Positions 1 through 9,254 are shown, counted from the stretch's first letter. The stretch: DNA of 48,947 nt from Oscillospiraceae bacterium (GCA_031255415.1 JAIRSO010000057.1:1-48947), one strand, 5' to 3'. Numbers and translations are program-made. Notes: generated by a model not told the origin, from the letters alone.

Positions 1-221
1 AGAGAGGGCGGGTCGTCGGCTGTAAGCCCGCTTAGGCCAACTGTCTGCGGAAAGTCGCTTCGGAGGACGCGGCGGAACGGAGTATGCCGCGCGGGCGCGC
101 CCGTTACAGCGTATAGAGACGCGGTCTGATTCCGACGCCGCTTGACGGCTGCGCGATTGGATCGTAACGAAGGTGGTAACACGGAGCCGCTCCGTCCTTT
201 GGACGGGCGGTTATTTGTTTG
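1..221 (+). promoter_or_regulatory. T-box leader of valS (5' end cut by window edge)
   Basis: This is a tRNA-sensing leader that adjusts valS transcription to the charging of tRNA-Val. The conserved T-box lies at 168-184. The antiterminator can be drawn as AAGG (170-173), a seven-base bulge TGGTAAC (174-180), ACGGAG (181-186), loop CCG, CTCCGT (190-195) and CCTT (196-199). The TGGT of the bulge would pair with the ACCA end of an uncharged tRNA carrying discriminator A, as tRNA-Val does. The competing terminator pairs 187-197 with 201-210 and is followed by a T-rich run at 211-220. Stem I is incomplete because the window begins inside it, so I could not place the valine specifier codon. Confidence 0.88.
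187..221 (+). terminator. T-box-controlled intrinsic terminator before valS
   Basis: The left arm at 187-197 and the right arm at 201-210 pair around a TTT loop with one bulged T. The run TTATTTGTTT follows. The left arm shares bases with the antiterminator, so the two structures exclude each other, as expected for a T-box switch. Confidence 0.8.
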
Positions 222-252
222 TATGGACATAAGGACGCAAGGAGGCAAGGCC

Positions 253-2895
253 ATGACGGAACCCATCGAGGATATGCCCAAGGCTTACCAACCCGCGGAT
301 ATCGAGGCGAAATGGTACCGGACGTGGGAGGACGGCGGATACTTCAAGCCGAAGATCGATCCCGCCAAGAAGCCGTTCACGCTGATGATGCCGCCGCCCA
401 ACATCACCGGGCAGCTGCACATGGGCCACGCGATGTACACGATCCAGGACGTGCTAACGCGGTTTCATCGGCTGGCTGGCGACCCGACGCTGTGGCTGCC
501 CGGCACCGACCACGCGTCGATCGCGACCGAGGTAAAGGTGCTCGAGGCCCTGCGCGAAGAGGGATTGACGAAGGAAAACCTCGGGCGCGAGGGGTTCCTC
601 AAGCGCGCTTGGGAGTGGCGCGACGAGTACGGCGGACGCATCGTCAAGCAGCTGCGGCGGCTGGGCGCGTCGTGCGACTGGTCCCGCGAGCGGTTCACGA
701 TGGACGAGGGGCTTAGCGAGGCCGTCGCGGAGGTGTTCTGCAGACTGTATGAGAAGGGCTTGATATATCGCGGCGACCGCATCATACAGTGGTGCCCGGA
801 GTGCATGACCTCGCTGTCGGATATAGAGGTCGAGTACGAGGAACAGTCTTCGCATCTATGGCATGTGCGTTATCCCGGCGTGGAAGGCCAAGACGTGGTA
901 GTCGCGACGACGCGCCCGGAGACGATGCTCGGAGATACCGCAGTGGCGGTCAATCCGAACGATCCGCGTTACGCCGATCTGGTCGGCAAGCACGTCCGGC
1001 TCCCGATATTGGATAGGATCATCCCGGTCGTGGCGGACGAATATGTAGACGCGTCGTTTGGCACCGGCGCGGTGAAGATCACCCCCGCGCACGATCCGAA
1101 CGACTTCGAGGTCGCCAAGCGTCACGGCCTGGAGATCCTGCGCGTGATGAACTACGACGGCGTGATGAACGAGCTTGCGGGGCCTTACGCGGGCAAGAGC
1201 GCGTCCGAGACGCGGAGGTTAGTCGCCGCCGAACTGGAGCGGCTGGGGCTGCTGGTCAAGGTGGAGCCATATACGCACAACGTCGGGGTGTGTTATCGAT
1301 GCGGACGCACGGTCGAGCCGATCACGTCGCTGCAGTGGTTCGTGACGATGAAACCGCTAGCCGAACCCGCGATAGAGGCGGTGCGCTCGGGAGCGACAAG
1401 GTTCGCGCCGGAGCGGTTCGCGCAGGTGTATTACAACTGGATGGAGAACATCCGCGATTGGTGCATATCGCGCCAGTTGTGGTGGGGGCACAGGATCCCG
1501 GCGTATTACTGCGACGATTGCGGCACGATGAGCGTCGCGCGAATCAAACCGTCAAAATGCCCGTCGTGCGGCTCCGTCGAGTTGAGGCAGGATGAGGACG
1601 TGCTGGACACATGGTTCTCGTCGGCGTTGTGGCCTTTCTCGACGCTGGGCTGGCCTAAAGACACGCCGGATCTGCGGTATTTCTATCCGACGAGCGTGCT
1701 GGTCACAGGTTATGATATAATATTCTTTTGGGTCGCGCGGATGATATTCTCCGGTATCGAGCAGATGGGGGAGACTCCGTTCCACACCGTGATGATACAC
1801 GGGTTGGTGCGCGACGCTCAAGGCCGGAAGATGTCGAAGTCCGCCGGAAACGGTATCGATCCGCTGGATGTAATAGAACGGTTCGGCGCGGACGCGCTGC
1901 GCTGGGCGCTGGTGTCCGGGGTATCGCCGGGTAACGATCTGCGCTACTCGAACGAAAAGACCGAGGCGGCGCGCAACTTCGCCAACAAGTTATGGAACGC
2001 GGCGCGGTTCGTCAAGATGAACCTAGGCGGGACGCCGGGCGGCATAGGCGGCTGCGAGCTTGACCTAGCCGACAAATGGATACTCACGCTCTGCCAGCGG
2101 ACTGTGCGCGACGCGGAGCGCCATTACCGCGATTTCGATCTGGCGCTGGCTGCGCAGTCGCTGTATGACTTTACATGGAACGCGTTCTGCGACTGGACGA
2201 TCGAGTTATCCAAGCCCGCGCTGTTCGGCGGCGACGAGTTGAAGCGGGACAAAGCCCGCGCGATACTGGCGTACGTGCTGGATATACTGCTGAAGCTGCT
2301 GCATCCGATCATGCCGTTTATAACGGAAGAGATATACGGGCTGCTGCCGCTGCCGGGTAAGCATGGGCTATTGATCGAGGCGGATTGGCCCGTGCCTGAC
2401 GCGGCGTTCGACTTTCCCGGCGAGGCCGCGAGGATGGAAGGGGTTATAGAGATAGTGCGCGCGGTGCGCGCGATAAGGCTGGAGCGAGGCGTTGCGCCGG
2501 GACGCAGGGCGAGGCTTGATCTGCTGCCCGCTGCAGGCTGGGAGGACGCGTTGGAGGAAGCCGCGCCGATATTCGAGAGGCTGGCAAACGCTCAAGGCGT
2601 GAGGATATTAACGCGAAGGGACGACGCGCCGGCACAGGCGGCTAGGGGAGTGACGGCTGCGGCGGAGATATTCATACCGCTGGGCGAGTTGGTCGATATT
2701 GATAAAGAGCGCGCGAGGATCGGCAAGGCGCTGGCGCAGACCAGGCAGGAGATAGCGCGCGGCGAGGCGAAGCTCGCGAACGAGGGATTTTTGTCGAAAG
2801 CCCCGGCGGGGCTTATCGAGGAGGAACGCGCGAAGCTGGAGCAGCGGCGCGCGATGCTTGCCGCGCTCGAGGCGCAAGCGGAGGTTGCGGGGTAG
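253..2895 (+). CDS. valS: Valine--tRNA ligase (ValRS)
   Basis: This class I aminoacyl-tRNA synthetase attaches valine to tRNA-Val in the cytoplasm. The protein has 880 residues, which is normal for ValRS. The HIGH motif appears as HMGH at residues 56-59 after PPPNITGQL, and the KMSKS motif starts at residue 526 (KMSKSAGNGIDP). The editing domain lies between them. CxxC pairs near CYRCG, CDDCG and CPSCG suggest bound zinc. The last ~65 residues form the charged coiled coil that grips the tRNA. I chose the ATG at 253 because AAGGAGG-type SD sequence sits just upstream and because the open frame further upstream, from 142, would run through the T-box terminator. The T-box leader controls the gene. 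Confidence 0.97.
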   Translation: MTEPIEDMPKAYQPADIEAKWYRTWEDGGYFKPKIDPAKKPFTLMMPPPNITGQLHMGHAMYTIQDVLTRFHRLAGDPTLWLPGTDHASIATEVKVLEALREEGLTKENLGREGFLKRAWEWRDEYGGRIVKQLRRLGASCDWSRERFTMDEGLSEAVAEVFCRLYEKGLIYRGDRIIQWCPECMTSLSDIEVEYEEQSSHLWHVRYPGVEGQDVVVATTRPETMLGDTAVAVNPNDPRYADLVGKHVRLPILDRIIPVVADEYVDASFGTGAVKITPAHDPNDFEVAKRHGLEILRVMNYDGVMNELAGPYAGKSASETRRLVAAELERLGLLVKVEPYTHNVGVCYRCGRTVEPITSLQWFVTMKPLAEPAIEAVRSGATRFAPERFAQVYYNWMENIRDWCISRQLWWGHRIPAYYCDDCGTMSVARIKPSKCPSCGSVELRQDEDVLDTWFSSALWPFSTLGWPKDTPDLRYFYPTSVLVTGYDIIFFWVARMIFSGIEQMGETPFHTVMIHGLVRDAQGRKMSKSAGNGIDPLDVIERFGADALRWALVSGVSPGNDLRYSNEKTEAARNFANKLWNAARFVKMNLGGTPGGIGGCELDLADKWILTLCQRTVRDAERHYRDFDLALAAQSLYDFTWNAFCDWTIELSKPALFGGDELKRDKARAILAYVLDILLKLLHPIMPFITEEIYGLLPLPGKHGLLIEADWPVPDAAFDFPGEAARMEGVIEIVRAVRAIRLERGVAPGRRARLDLLPAAGWEDALEEAAPIFERLANAQGVRILTRRDDAPAQAARGVTAAAEIFIPLGELVDIDKERARIGKALAQTRQEIARGEAKLANEGFLSKAPAGLIEEERAKLEQRRAMLAALEAQAEVAG

Positions 2896-2960
2896 AGGGA
2901 ATGGGGGAAGGGCGGGGGATGGCCTCCCCTTTGAACGCCCTCAGTGTTGCTGTTGACTAG

Positions 2961-3001
2961 GCAAGCTCCCTCTGCCGCCGAAAGCGACAGAGGGAGCTTG
3001 C
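2961..3001. repeat. Palindromic repeat between valS and the cupin gene
   Basis: Two perfectly complementary 14-base arms (2961-2974 and 2988-3001) flank a 13-base loop. The hairpin lies between convergent genes and may end transcription in both directions, although no T-run follows on either strand. Its core, CCCTCTGCCGC facing GCGACAGAGGG, recurs inside the zinc-ribbon gene near 28170 and 28340. This makes it a probable member of a dispersed palindrome family rather than a simple terminator. Confidence 0.7.
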
Positions 3002-3014
3002 CTTGCGCCGAACG

Positions 3015-3344
3015 TCACCGCCACCAAAACGCCGCCCACAGCAGCGACTTCCCCACCTCGCAGGACATTGTGTGATACTCTCCGGGCGGAACCCTCACCA
3101 CATCCCCAGCCTTAACCGCCGCGCGCTCGCCGCCTATATGCACATACCCCTCTCCGGCGAACACCAGATACACCTCTTCCGTGCCGTGCTCGTGCCCCTC
3201 CATCATCGACTCGCCTTCCAGATACCCCCACGCGTGCCCGAACGGCGCTTCCATCCCTTCGGGCAGCACCGCTCCCGCCAGTATCGATCCATTATGCCCG
3301 GTCGGCGCGGTCTCCTTGTTGAACCTTACGATGTTTATACTCAT
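3015..3344 (-). CDS. Small single-domain cupin protein
   Basis: The protein has 109 residues with one cupin beta-barrel. The first cupin motif is visible around HEHGTEEVYLVFAGEG, with metal-ligand-type His and Glu. The second is around VPPGEYHTM. Single-domain cupins include isomerases, dioxygenases and sensor proteins, and the sequence does not say which this is. The ATG at 3344 follows GAGAGGTG at good spacing, and a near-consensus promoter sits at 3365-3393. It is divergent from mraZ and probably monocistronic, with no visible functional link to the dcw genes. Confidence 0.85.
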   Translation of the reverse strand: MSINIVRFNKETAPTGHNGSILAGAVLPEGMEAPFGHAWGYLEGESMMEGHEHGTEEVYLVFAGEGYVHIGGERAAVKAGDVVRVPPGEYHTMSCEVGKSLLWAAFWWR

Positions 3345-3364
3345 ATCACTGCACCTCTCGGTTC

Positions 3365-3393
3365 ATTATACCCCCGCGTTTTACCACGGTCAA
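3365..3393 (-). promoter_or_regulatory. Housekeeping promoter of the cupin gene
   Basis: On the minus strand, TTGACC (3388-3393) and TATAAT (3365-3370) are separated by exactly 17 bases. Transcription should start near 3358, leaving a short leader before the ATG at 3344. Confidence 0.8.
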
Positions 3394-3501
3394 CCCACGA
3401 CGCACAACATTCAGTTCTAAAACCTGCCGCTCGCGCATATATTGTATGTATGACGCCCTTAAGCGTAATGCCCGCCGCTGTATTTCAACGCTTAAAAGGG
3501 C

Positions 3502-3530
3502 TTGCAAAGTGGGGGTAAGTGGTGTATAAA
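3502..3530 (+). promoter_or_regulatory. dcw cluster promoter before mraZ
   Basis: TTGCAA (3502-3507) and TATAAA (3525-3530) are separated by 17 bases. This is the only convincing promoter seen between the cupin gene and mraZ on the plus strand. It probably drives mraZ and the genes behind it. Confidence 0.75.
3506..3525 (+). promoter_or_regulatory. Putative MraZ boxes (autoregulatory operator)
   Basis: AAAGTGGGGG (3506-3515) and TAAGTGGTGT (3516-3525) form two direct repeats with a 10-base period, one helical turn apart. A more degenerate G-rich third unit follows. MraZ proteins are known to bind tandem GTGG-type direct repeats upstream of their own gene. These repeats overlap the -35 end and spacer of the mraZ promoter, so binding would block polymerase. 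Assignment is by pattern and position only. Confidence 0.6.
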
Positions 3531-3573
3531 GGGGGTGGGTGGGCGATAGAATCATGGATTAGGGGGTGTGATC

Positions 3574-4050
3574 ATGGCCGAGGATTTCGTCGGGACATTC
3601 GATCACAGCCTGGATAATAAAGGCCGGACCATCGTGCCCTCGGCGTTCCGGGAGCAGCTGGGCACGGGCTTCACGGCGGCGATGAACAGCGAGTGGAAAG
3701 CCCTCGCGCTGTATCCATCGCAAAAATGGAACTGTATACGCGAAAGACTCAGCCGCATGCGGGATACCGATCCCGCGGCTATGGCGTACAAACGCATGGT
3801 CAGCGCCTACGCGATGCACGTGGACGAGCTGGACTCGCAAGGCCGCGTGCTGCTGCCCAAAGTGATGCGCGAGAAGGCCGGACTGGGTCAGCGGATACTG
3901 TTCATCGGCATGGGCGACTATGTCGAGGTGTGGGACGCTGCAAGATACGCGCAGCATGAATCCGCGTCGCTGGCGCGGATGGACGAGCTTATCGCGTATG
4001 TGGACGAGCGGTATAACGCTTGTTCTAGAACCAATGAGGGAGGCATATAA
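3574..4050 (+). CDS. mraZ: Transcriptional regulator MraZ
   Basis: The 158-residue protein carries two SpoVT/AbrB-like repeats. The first includes DNKGRTIVPSAFRE and the second includes DSQGRVLLPKVMRE. MraZ forms a ring that binds direct repeats upstream of the dcw cluster and represses it. The ATG at 3574 lies 7 bases after AGGGGG. A GTG at 3568 is in frame but too close to the SD. Its stop overlaps the next start by one base (TAATG), indicating translational coupling. rsmH, which usually follows mraZ, is absent. Confidence 0.95.
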   Translation: MAEDFVGTFDHSLDNKGRTIVPSAFREQLGTGFTAAMNSEWKALALYPSQKWNCIRERLSRMRDTDPAAMAYKRMVSAYAMHVDELDSQGRVLLPKVMREKAGLGQRILFIGMGDYVEVWDAARYAQHESASLARMDELIAYVDERYNACSRTNEGGI

Positions 4051-4571
4051 TGGCTGTAATGGATCGCGGCGGACGAGGCCGCCATAGACGGCGGTACTCG
4101 CGCGCCGGGAGCCTTGGCAGATTGGCCGACGGGGCGATATTGCCCGAATCGGCGCGCGAATCGGTCGAAAAAGCCGCCGGAGCCGTCATACCGGGCAGAC
4201 TGCCCGTCGTGCCGCTGCGCAAACAAGCGCCGATGATCCTGGTGATGTGCGGCGCGCTGTCCGTGTTCGGGTTCACGCTGGTGGCGCAGACCGCGAACTG
4301 TTCGCGCGCGGCGAAGGAGATCAGCGCGCTTACGCGCCAGATCAAGGAGATACGCCTTGACAGCGAGGCGCTGCGCAAAGAGATATCAGAACTGGAGAGC
4401 GGCGAGCGTATAGCGCGCGAAGCCGTATTCACGCTGGGCATGGTCGATCCGCCCGGCACGCTCCGGTACGTCACGCCGCCGGAGATACCGCGCGGGGAGG
4501 ATCCTCCCGCGGTTCAAGCGCGATCCGAGTCGTGGGTGACTATCGCTTTGCGCGCGCTGGGGGGATTCTAG
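4050..4571 (+). CDS. ftsL: FtsL-like cell division protein
   Basis: This is a bitopic membrane protein of 173 residues. A basic N-terminal region is followed by one membrane segment at about residues 58-78 (MILVMCGALSVFGFTLVAQ) and then a predicted coiled coil (about 88-115) of the type that zips with DivIC/FtsB. FtsL sequences diverge strongly, so the call rests on topology, size and position between mraZ and the PBP gene. It should act in the septal FtsL-DivIC-DivIB complex that activates FtsW and its transpeptidase. Its ATG overlaps the mraZ stop. Confidence 0.8.
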   Translation: MAVMDRGGRGRHRRRYSRAGSLGRLADGAILPESARESVEKAAGAVIPGRLPVVPLRKQAPMILVMCGALSVFGFTLVAQTANCSRAAKEISALTRQIKEIRLDSEALRKEISELESGERIAREAVFTLGMVDPPGTLRYVTPPEIPRGEDPPAVQARSESWVTIALRALGGF

Positions 4572-4602
4572 TTATGTAATAATACGTTAGGGGGTGGAAC
4601 GC

Positions 4603-6729
4603 TTGCAAACGCCTGGGATGACGATACGCAAACGGCTCCTGTGGCTGACGGCGGCGATTCCGCTCCTGTTCTGCCTGATACTGCTGAAGATCGGCGAGTT
4701 GACGATCGTAAGATCCAGCGAGCTCACCTCGCGCGGCGTGCGCCAGTGGACGCGCAACGGCTCCGTGTCGGCGGCAAGAGGCCAGATACTGGATCGCAAC
4801 GGCAAGACGATCACCCAGAGCGTGACCGCGTACATCGTCAGCGCGTCGCCCAACCAGGTGTCCGATCCCGAGAAGATGGCGGATATCCTCTGCCCGATGC
4901 TCGGCTTGGATCGCGAACCCGTCATACAGAAACTATCCCAGAAGGGCGTAGGCTCCGTGACGCTGAAGCGGCAGGTTCCGCGCGATATTGTCAACCAGCT
5001 TCGCGATATGCTTGCCCGCGCCGATATCAGGGAGTCGGGCGCGCTCAAAGGGCTGACGTTCGGCGAGGACAGGCTGCGCTATTACCCGCTGGGGCGGTTC
5101 ATGACCCAGGCGCTGGGTCTTACCAACATCGACGGCGACGGGCAGAGCGGACTGGAACAGCAGTACAACGCCGCGCTGGCGGGTTCGCCCGGCAGGATCA
5201 TCACCGAGGTGGACAACAACGCGCGCGTGCTGGCGGGAGGCCAGGAGTATTACATCGCGCCGCAGGAGGGCGCGAGCCTGAAACTGACGATCGACCAGAC
5301 GATCCAGTCCATCATCGACAAGGCGATGCGCGAATGCATCGAGGTCAACGGCGCGGTGCAGGCGATGGCTATCGCCATGGATCCCAGTACCGGCGCGATA
5401 CTGGGCATGTCGATGGAACCGGACTACGATCCCAACGACCCTCCGCGCGACGATCTAGCCACGCTGCAGAAACTGATGCGCATCACGCTGATCAGCGACG
5501 CGTATGAGCCAGGCTCGACATGGAAGATGTTCACGTCCGCGATGGCGCTCGATCTTGGTTTGACCACGCCGACGGAGGGTTTCTACTGCAACGGCTCGAT
5601 CGTCGTGGACGGCGACAAGATCAGGTGCTGGAACACGTCGGGGCATGGAGCGGAGGATTTCCGCAAGGCGCTGCAGAACTCGTGCAACCCGGTGTTCGTG
5701 CAGATGGGGCTGCGCATCGGCGTGGATAACTTCTATCGGTACATGAGCGCGTTCGGGTTCGGCAAGGCGACCGGCGTTGATCTGCCCGGCGAGAGCGCCG
5801 GGATATTGATCCCTAAGTCCACGGTCAAGAAGGTGGAGCTGGCGCGGATCGGGTTCGGGCAGAGCGTGGCGGTAACGCCAATACAGATGATCGCCGGATG
5901 CTGCGCGATAGCCAACGGCGGCAAACTGATGAAGCCTTACCTCGTATCGGAGATCATCGGCGCGGACGGCAAGACGCTCGAGCGCGTCACGCCCCAGATA
6001 GTAAGCCGCCCCATCGCCGAGGAGACCAGCGCGGTGATGCGCGATCTCCTGGAGACGGTAGTGGCCGACGGCGGCGGACGCAACGCGAAGATAGAGGGCT
6101 ATCGCATCGCGGGCAAGACCGGAACCGCTCAGGTTTATAAGGACAGCAAGGTTGTGCACGATGTGCATATTGGCTCGTTCATGGGCTTCGCTCCCGCCGA
6201 CGATCCCCAGATCGCGGTGCTGGTCATCGTCAACGAGGCGCGGCTGACCCCGGATTACGGCAGCGCGACGGCGGCTCCGTTCGCGAGGGATATACTGGAA
6301 CAGTCGCTGCAGTACCTGGGCGTTAGAGCCGATAAAGGCGCGACGAAACAGGAGCGCGCCACGGTGCCAGATCTGGCTGGTATGAGCGTCGCGGACGCAA
6401 CCGCCGCGCTCAAGGCGATCGGACTGACCGCGGTCACGGACGGCGACGGCCCCGCCGTGCTGGATCAGATGCCGGCGGCTGGCGCGTCGGTGTGGACGGA
6501 CTCGCAGGTGATGCTGTACGTGAGGGAGGGTCAGGCGCTGGACGCTCAAACCCTGGTGTATATACCCGACCTGCGGGGCATGTCGATCATCGAGGCGGGG
6601 CGGCAGCTCCGCTCGCGGAACCTGCTGATGGAGATAGACGGCGCGGGGATCGCGATTAGGCAGAAGCCGGCGGCGGGCGAGTTCGCGCAGCCGGGCGATA
6701 CCGTCACGGTATACTTTGAATCGCCGTAG
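4603..6729 (+). CDS. Class B penicillin-binding protein with PASTA domains (FtsI/SpoVD type)
   Basis: This septal peptidoglycan transpeptidase has about 708 residues. An N-terminal membrane anchor is followed by a dimerisation domain and a transpeptidase domain with all three active-site motifs: STWK with Ser305, SCN at about 360 and KTG at about 505. Two PASTA domains fill the C-terminus (about 587-645 and 650-708). The start is uncertain. TTG at 4603 has the best spacing from AGGGGG, while GTG at 4594 is too close to it and ATG at 4618 lacks an SD. Only one such gene and one ftsW-type gene lie in the cluster, so I cannot tell whether it serves division (FtsI/PbpB) or spore cortex (SpoVD). 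Confidence 0.92.
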   Translation: MQTPGMTIRKRLLWLTAAIPLLFCLILLKIGELTIVRSSELTSRGVRQWTRNGSVSAARGQILDRNGKTITQSVTAYIVSASPNQVSDPEKMADILCPMLGLDREPVIQKLSQKGVGSVTLKRQVPRDIVNQLRDMLARADIRESGALKGLTFGEDRLRYYPLGRFMTQALGLTNIDGDGQSGLEQQYNAALAGSPGRIITEVDNNARVLAGGQEYYIAPQEGASLKLTIDQTIQSIIDKAMRECIEVNGAVQAMAIAMDPSTGAILGMSMEPDYDPNDPPRDDLATLQKLMRITLISDAYEPGSTWKMFTSAMALDLGLTTPTEGFYCNGSIVVDGDKIRCWNTSGHGAEDFRKALQNSCNPVFVQMGLRIGVDNFYRYMSAFGFGKATGVDLPGESAGILIPKSTVKKVELARIGFGQSVAVTPIQMIAGCCAIANGGKLMKPYLVSEIIGADGKTLERVTPQIVSRPIAEETSAVMRDLLETVVADGGGRNAKIEGYRIAGKTGTAQVYKDSKVVHDVHIGSFMGFAPADDPQIAVLVIVNEARLTPDYGSATAAPFARDILEQSLQYLGVRADKGATKQERATVPDLAGMSVADATAALKAIGLTAVTDGDGPAVLDQMPAAGASVWTDSQVMLYVREGQALDAQTLVYIPDLRGMSIIEAGRQLRSRNLLMEIDGAGIAIRQKPAAGEFAQPGDTVTVYFESP

Positions 6730-6749
6730 AGTTGGAGGAATCGTACTGT

Positions 6750-8231
6750 ATGCGGTTAAGCGCGTTGGTCAGGGGACTGCCCGGCCTCGTAGGCGCGGCG
6801 GGCGGACTGGACGTTGAGATAAGCCAGTTGATAACGGACAGCCGGCAGCGGGAGCCACTCGCTGGGGGGCTGTTCTTCTGCGTATCGGGCGCGCACTTCG
6901 ACGCGCACGCGTTCGCGCCGCAGGTGATAGAGCGCGGCGCGGCTGCGCTGGTAGTCGAGAGGATACTGCCCGGCGTGGACGCGCCGCAGGTGCAGGTGGA
7001 GGACGTAAGGAGCGCGATGAGCTACATCGCGGCTGCGTACTACGGCTATCCCGCCCAATCGATGATTATGGCGGGGATCACGGGCACGAAGGGCAAGACC
7101 ACCTCGACATACCTGCTCAAGGCGATTATGGAGGCGGCGGGGCGCAAGAGCGGGCTTATCGGCTCGACGGGCAGCCTTATCGGCGAGACAATGATCGCGT
7201 CGGGGCTGACCACCCCCGATCCGGTGGATCTGCATCGGACGCTAAGGCGCATGGCGGACGAGGGGGTTACCTTCTGCGCGATGGAGATCAGCGCGCACGC
7301 GCTGGACATGCGCAGGCTGGACGGGCTTATGTTCGACTGCGTGGCGTTCACGAATATATCGCAGGATCATCTGGACTATTTCGGAGATATGGATACGTAT
7401 TGGAAGACCAAGCGCCTCGCGTTCGACGCTTGCAGGGCTAGGCGCGCGTCGTTCAACGCGGACGACGAGCACGCGCGCGGCATGATGGAGGGCGTGTCGA
7501 TCCCGTACACGACGTATGGCATCCGCGAGGACTGCGATCTCAACGCGCGCGGCATCGAGATCACCGAGAATGGCGTGTCGTTCGAGTTCGTCAGGCGCGG
7601 GCAGCCGATCGTTCCCGTCGCGCTGAAGCTTACCGGTATGTTCAACGCGTATAACAGCCTAACCGCAGCTTCGCTCGCGCTGGCGCTGGACGTGCCGATG
7701 GAAACGATCAAGGCGGGGCTGGAGTCCGTGCGCGCGGTGCCGGGCAGGGTGGAGGCGCTGGATACGCGCACGCCGTACAAGGTTATACTGGATTACTCGC
7801 ACGCCCCGGCGGCTCTGGAATCGATACTGTGCGTGGTGAGGGAGTTCGCGCGCAGGAGGGTGATAGTGGTGTTCGGGTGCGGCGGGGATAGGGATCGCGA
7901 AAAGCGGCCCGTCATGGGCGAGATAGCCGGACGCCTGGCCGATTACTCGATTCTGACCAGCGATAACCCGCGCAACGAGGATCCCGGCGAGATACTGAGC
8001 GCGATCGAGTACGGGATCAAGCAAACGCGCGGCGAGTACGCGGTGATAGAGAACCGCCGCGAGGCTATACGCCGCGCGCTGGAGATCGCGCGCGAGGGCG
8101 ACGTGGTAGTGCTGGCGGGCAAGGGGCACGAGACGTACCAGGAGATTCGCGGCGCGAAGAAACCATTCGACGAGAAGATCGTCGTTAGGGAATTGTTGGA
8201 AGAGACGAGCGGCGTGCGGGGGGTTGTCTGA
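6750..8231 (+). CDS. murE: UDP-MurNAc-tripeptide synthetase MurE
   Basis: This Mur ligase adds the third stem-peptide residue to UDP-MurNAc-L-Ala-D-Glu. The ATP-binding motif GTKGKTTS begins at residue 112. The DNPRNEDP motif at about residue 405 is the signature of enzymes that add meso-diaminopimelate rather than lysine, so the wall is probably DAP-type. The protein has 493 residues. The ATG at 6750 follows GGAGGA and gives the usual MRLSALV-type start. A TTG at 6732 in the same frame overlaps that SD and is rejected. MurF, usually encoded next, is missing, and mraY follows after 3 bases. Confidence 0.96.
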   Translation: MRLSALVRGLPGLVGAAGGLDVEISQLITDSRQREPLAGGLFFCVSGAHFDAHAFAPQVIERGAAALVVERILPGVDAPQVQVEDVRSAMSYIAAAYYGYPAQSMIMAGITGTKGKTTSTYLLKAIMEAAGRKSGLIGSTGSLIGETMIASGLTTPDPVDLHRTLRRMADEGVTFCAMEISAHALDMRRLDGLMFDCVAFTNISQDHLDYFGDMDTYWKTKRLAFDACRARRASFNADDEHARGMMEGVSIPYTTYGIREDCDLNARGIEITENGVSFEFVRRGQPIVPVALKLTGMFNAYNSLTAASLALALDVPMETIKAGLESVRAVPGRVEALDTRTPYKVILDYSHAPAALESILCVVREFARRRVIVVFGCGGDRDREKRPVMGEIAGRLADYSILTSDNPRNEDPGEILSAIEYGIKQTRGEYAVIENRREAIRRALEIAREGDVVVLAGKGHETYQEIRGAKKPFDEKIVVRELLEETSGVRGVV

Positions 8232-8234
8232 TTC

Positions 8235-9254
8235 ATGCAACGGATGCTGTGGGCGGTGCTGGGCGGGTTCGCGATTACGCTGATCATCGGCCCGACGATG
8301 ATCAAACTGCTGCGGCGGCTGAAGGTTGGGCAGCAGGTGTATGAGGGCGCGCCTGAAGAACATATGAAGAAACAGGGCACGCCCACGATGGGCGGGCTGA
8401 TGATCGCGCTCGTGTCGCTTGCCGCGGCCTTCGCGGCTAGGGTAGGCTCGCCCGATTGGAAGTCGGACGCGATGCTGGCGATAGCCGCGTTCGCGCTGTT
8501 GAACCTGGCGGTTGGGTTTGCGGACGATTTCTTAAAAATCCGCCGCCGGAAGAATCAAGGCGGGCTGAAGGAGTGGCAGAAGACCGTGCCCCAGCTGATA
8601 ATCGCGCTGGGGTTCGCGGCGTATTGCTACGCGCATCCGCTGATAGGCTCGGCGGTGAGGCTCCCGTTCACCGCGAACGAATGGGATATGGGTATATGGT
8701 ATATACCCGCGATGGCGTTTGTCATATACTGCACGCTCAACGGCGCTAACTTTCTGGACGGGCTGGACGGATTGCTGGGTTCGACGTCGCTGTGCGATTT
8801 CGCCGCGTTCGCGCTGATCGCGCTGTTGTTCGCGGGTACTGCGGGCGCGTCCGACAGGCAGTATATGTGGCTGGACGTTGGGATACTGTGCGCCGGGATG
8901 GCCGGCGCGGTGATGGGCTTCCTAAGGTATAATCTTCACCCGGCGTCGCTGATGATGGGCGACGCCGGGTCGATGTACATAGGCGCGGCGTTCGTCGGCG
9001 CGGCGATGGCTCTGCGTATGCCTATATGGATTCCGGTCGCCGGGCTGATGATGGCCGTGTCGCTGCTGAGCACGACCGTGCAGAGGTATTATTACAAAGC
9101 GACCCATGGCAAGCGGCTGTTCCTCAACTCGCCGCTGCATCATCATCTGGAGAAGAAGGGCATGAGCGAGACGAGGATCGTGTCGATGTATGTGCTTATT
9201 ACGCTGCTGATGTGCCTGTTGTGTTTCCTGATGCTTCCGGCGGGGCTGGGATGA
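8235..9254 (+). CDS. mraY: Phospho-N-acetylmuramoyl-pentapeptide transferase MraY
   Basis: This integral membrane enzyme transfers phospho-MurNAc-pentapeptide to undecaprenyl phosphate to make lipid I. The 339-residue protein has about ten hydrophobic segments. The family motifs are visible: the Asp-Asp pair in FADDFLK, NFLDGLDGL, the catalytic Asp in MGDAGSM and the C-terminal HHHLEKKGM. It begins 3 bases after the murE stop, with SD sequence inside the end of murE, so the two are probably translated together. Confidence 0.96.
   Translation: MQRMLWAVLGGFAITLIIGPTMIKLLRRLKVGQQVYEGAPEEHMKKQGTPTMGGLMIALVSLAAAFAARVGSPDWKSDAMLAIAAFALLNLAVGFADDFLKIRRRKNQGGLKEWQKTVPQLIIALGFAAYCYAHPLIGSAVRLPFTANEWDMGIWYIPAMAFVIYCTLNGANFLDGLDGLLGSTSLCDFAAFALIALLFAGTAGASDRQYMWLDVGILCAGMAGAVMGFLRYNLHPASLMMGDAGSMYIGAAFVGAAMALRMPIWIPVAGLMMAVSLLSTTVQRYYYKATHGKRLFLNSPLHHHLEKKGMSETRIVSMYVLITLLMCLLCFLMLPAGLG

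Noticed and set aside
142-252. N-terminal extension of valS from position 142
   Set aside because: It would translate the T-box antiterminator and terminator. The ATG at 253 has an SD and gives the family length.
2961-3001. Plain intrinsic terminator of valS
   Set aside because: No T-run follows the stem, and its core recurs inside a coding gene, so a dispersed palindrome is the better description.
5455-6549. 364-codon minus-strand open frame inside the PBP gene
   Set aside because: The composition is Arg/His-rich, typical of the antisense of GC-rich genes, and the PBP motifs on the other strand are clear.
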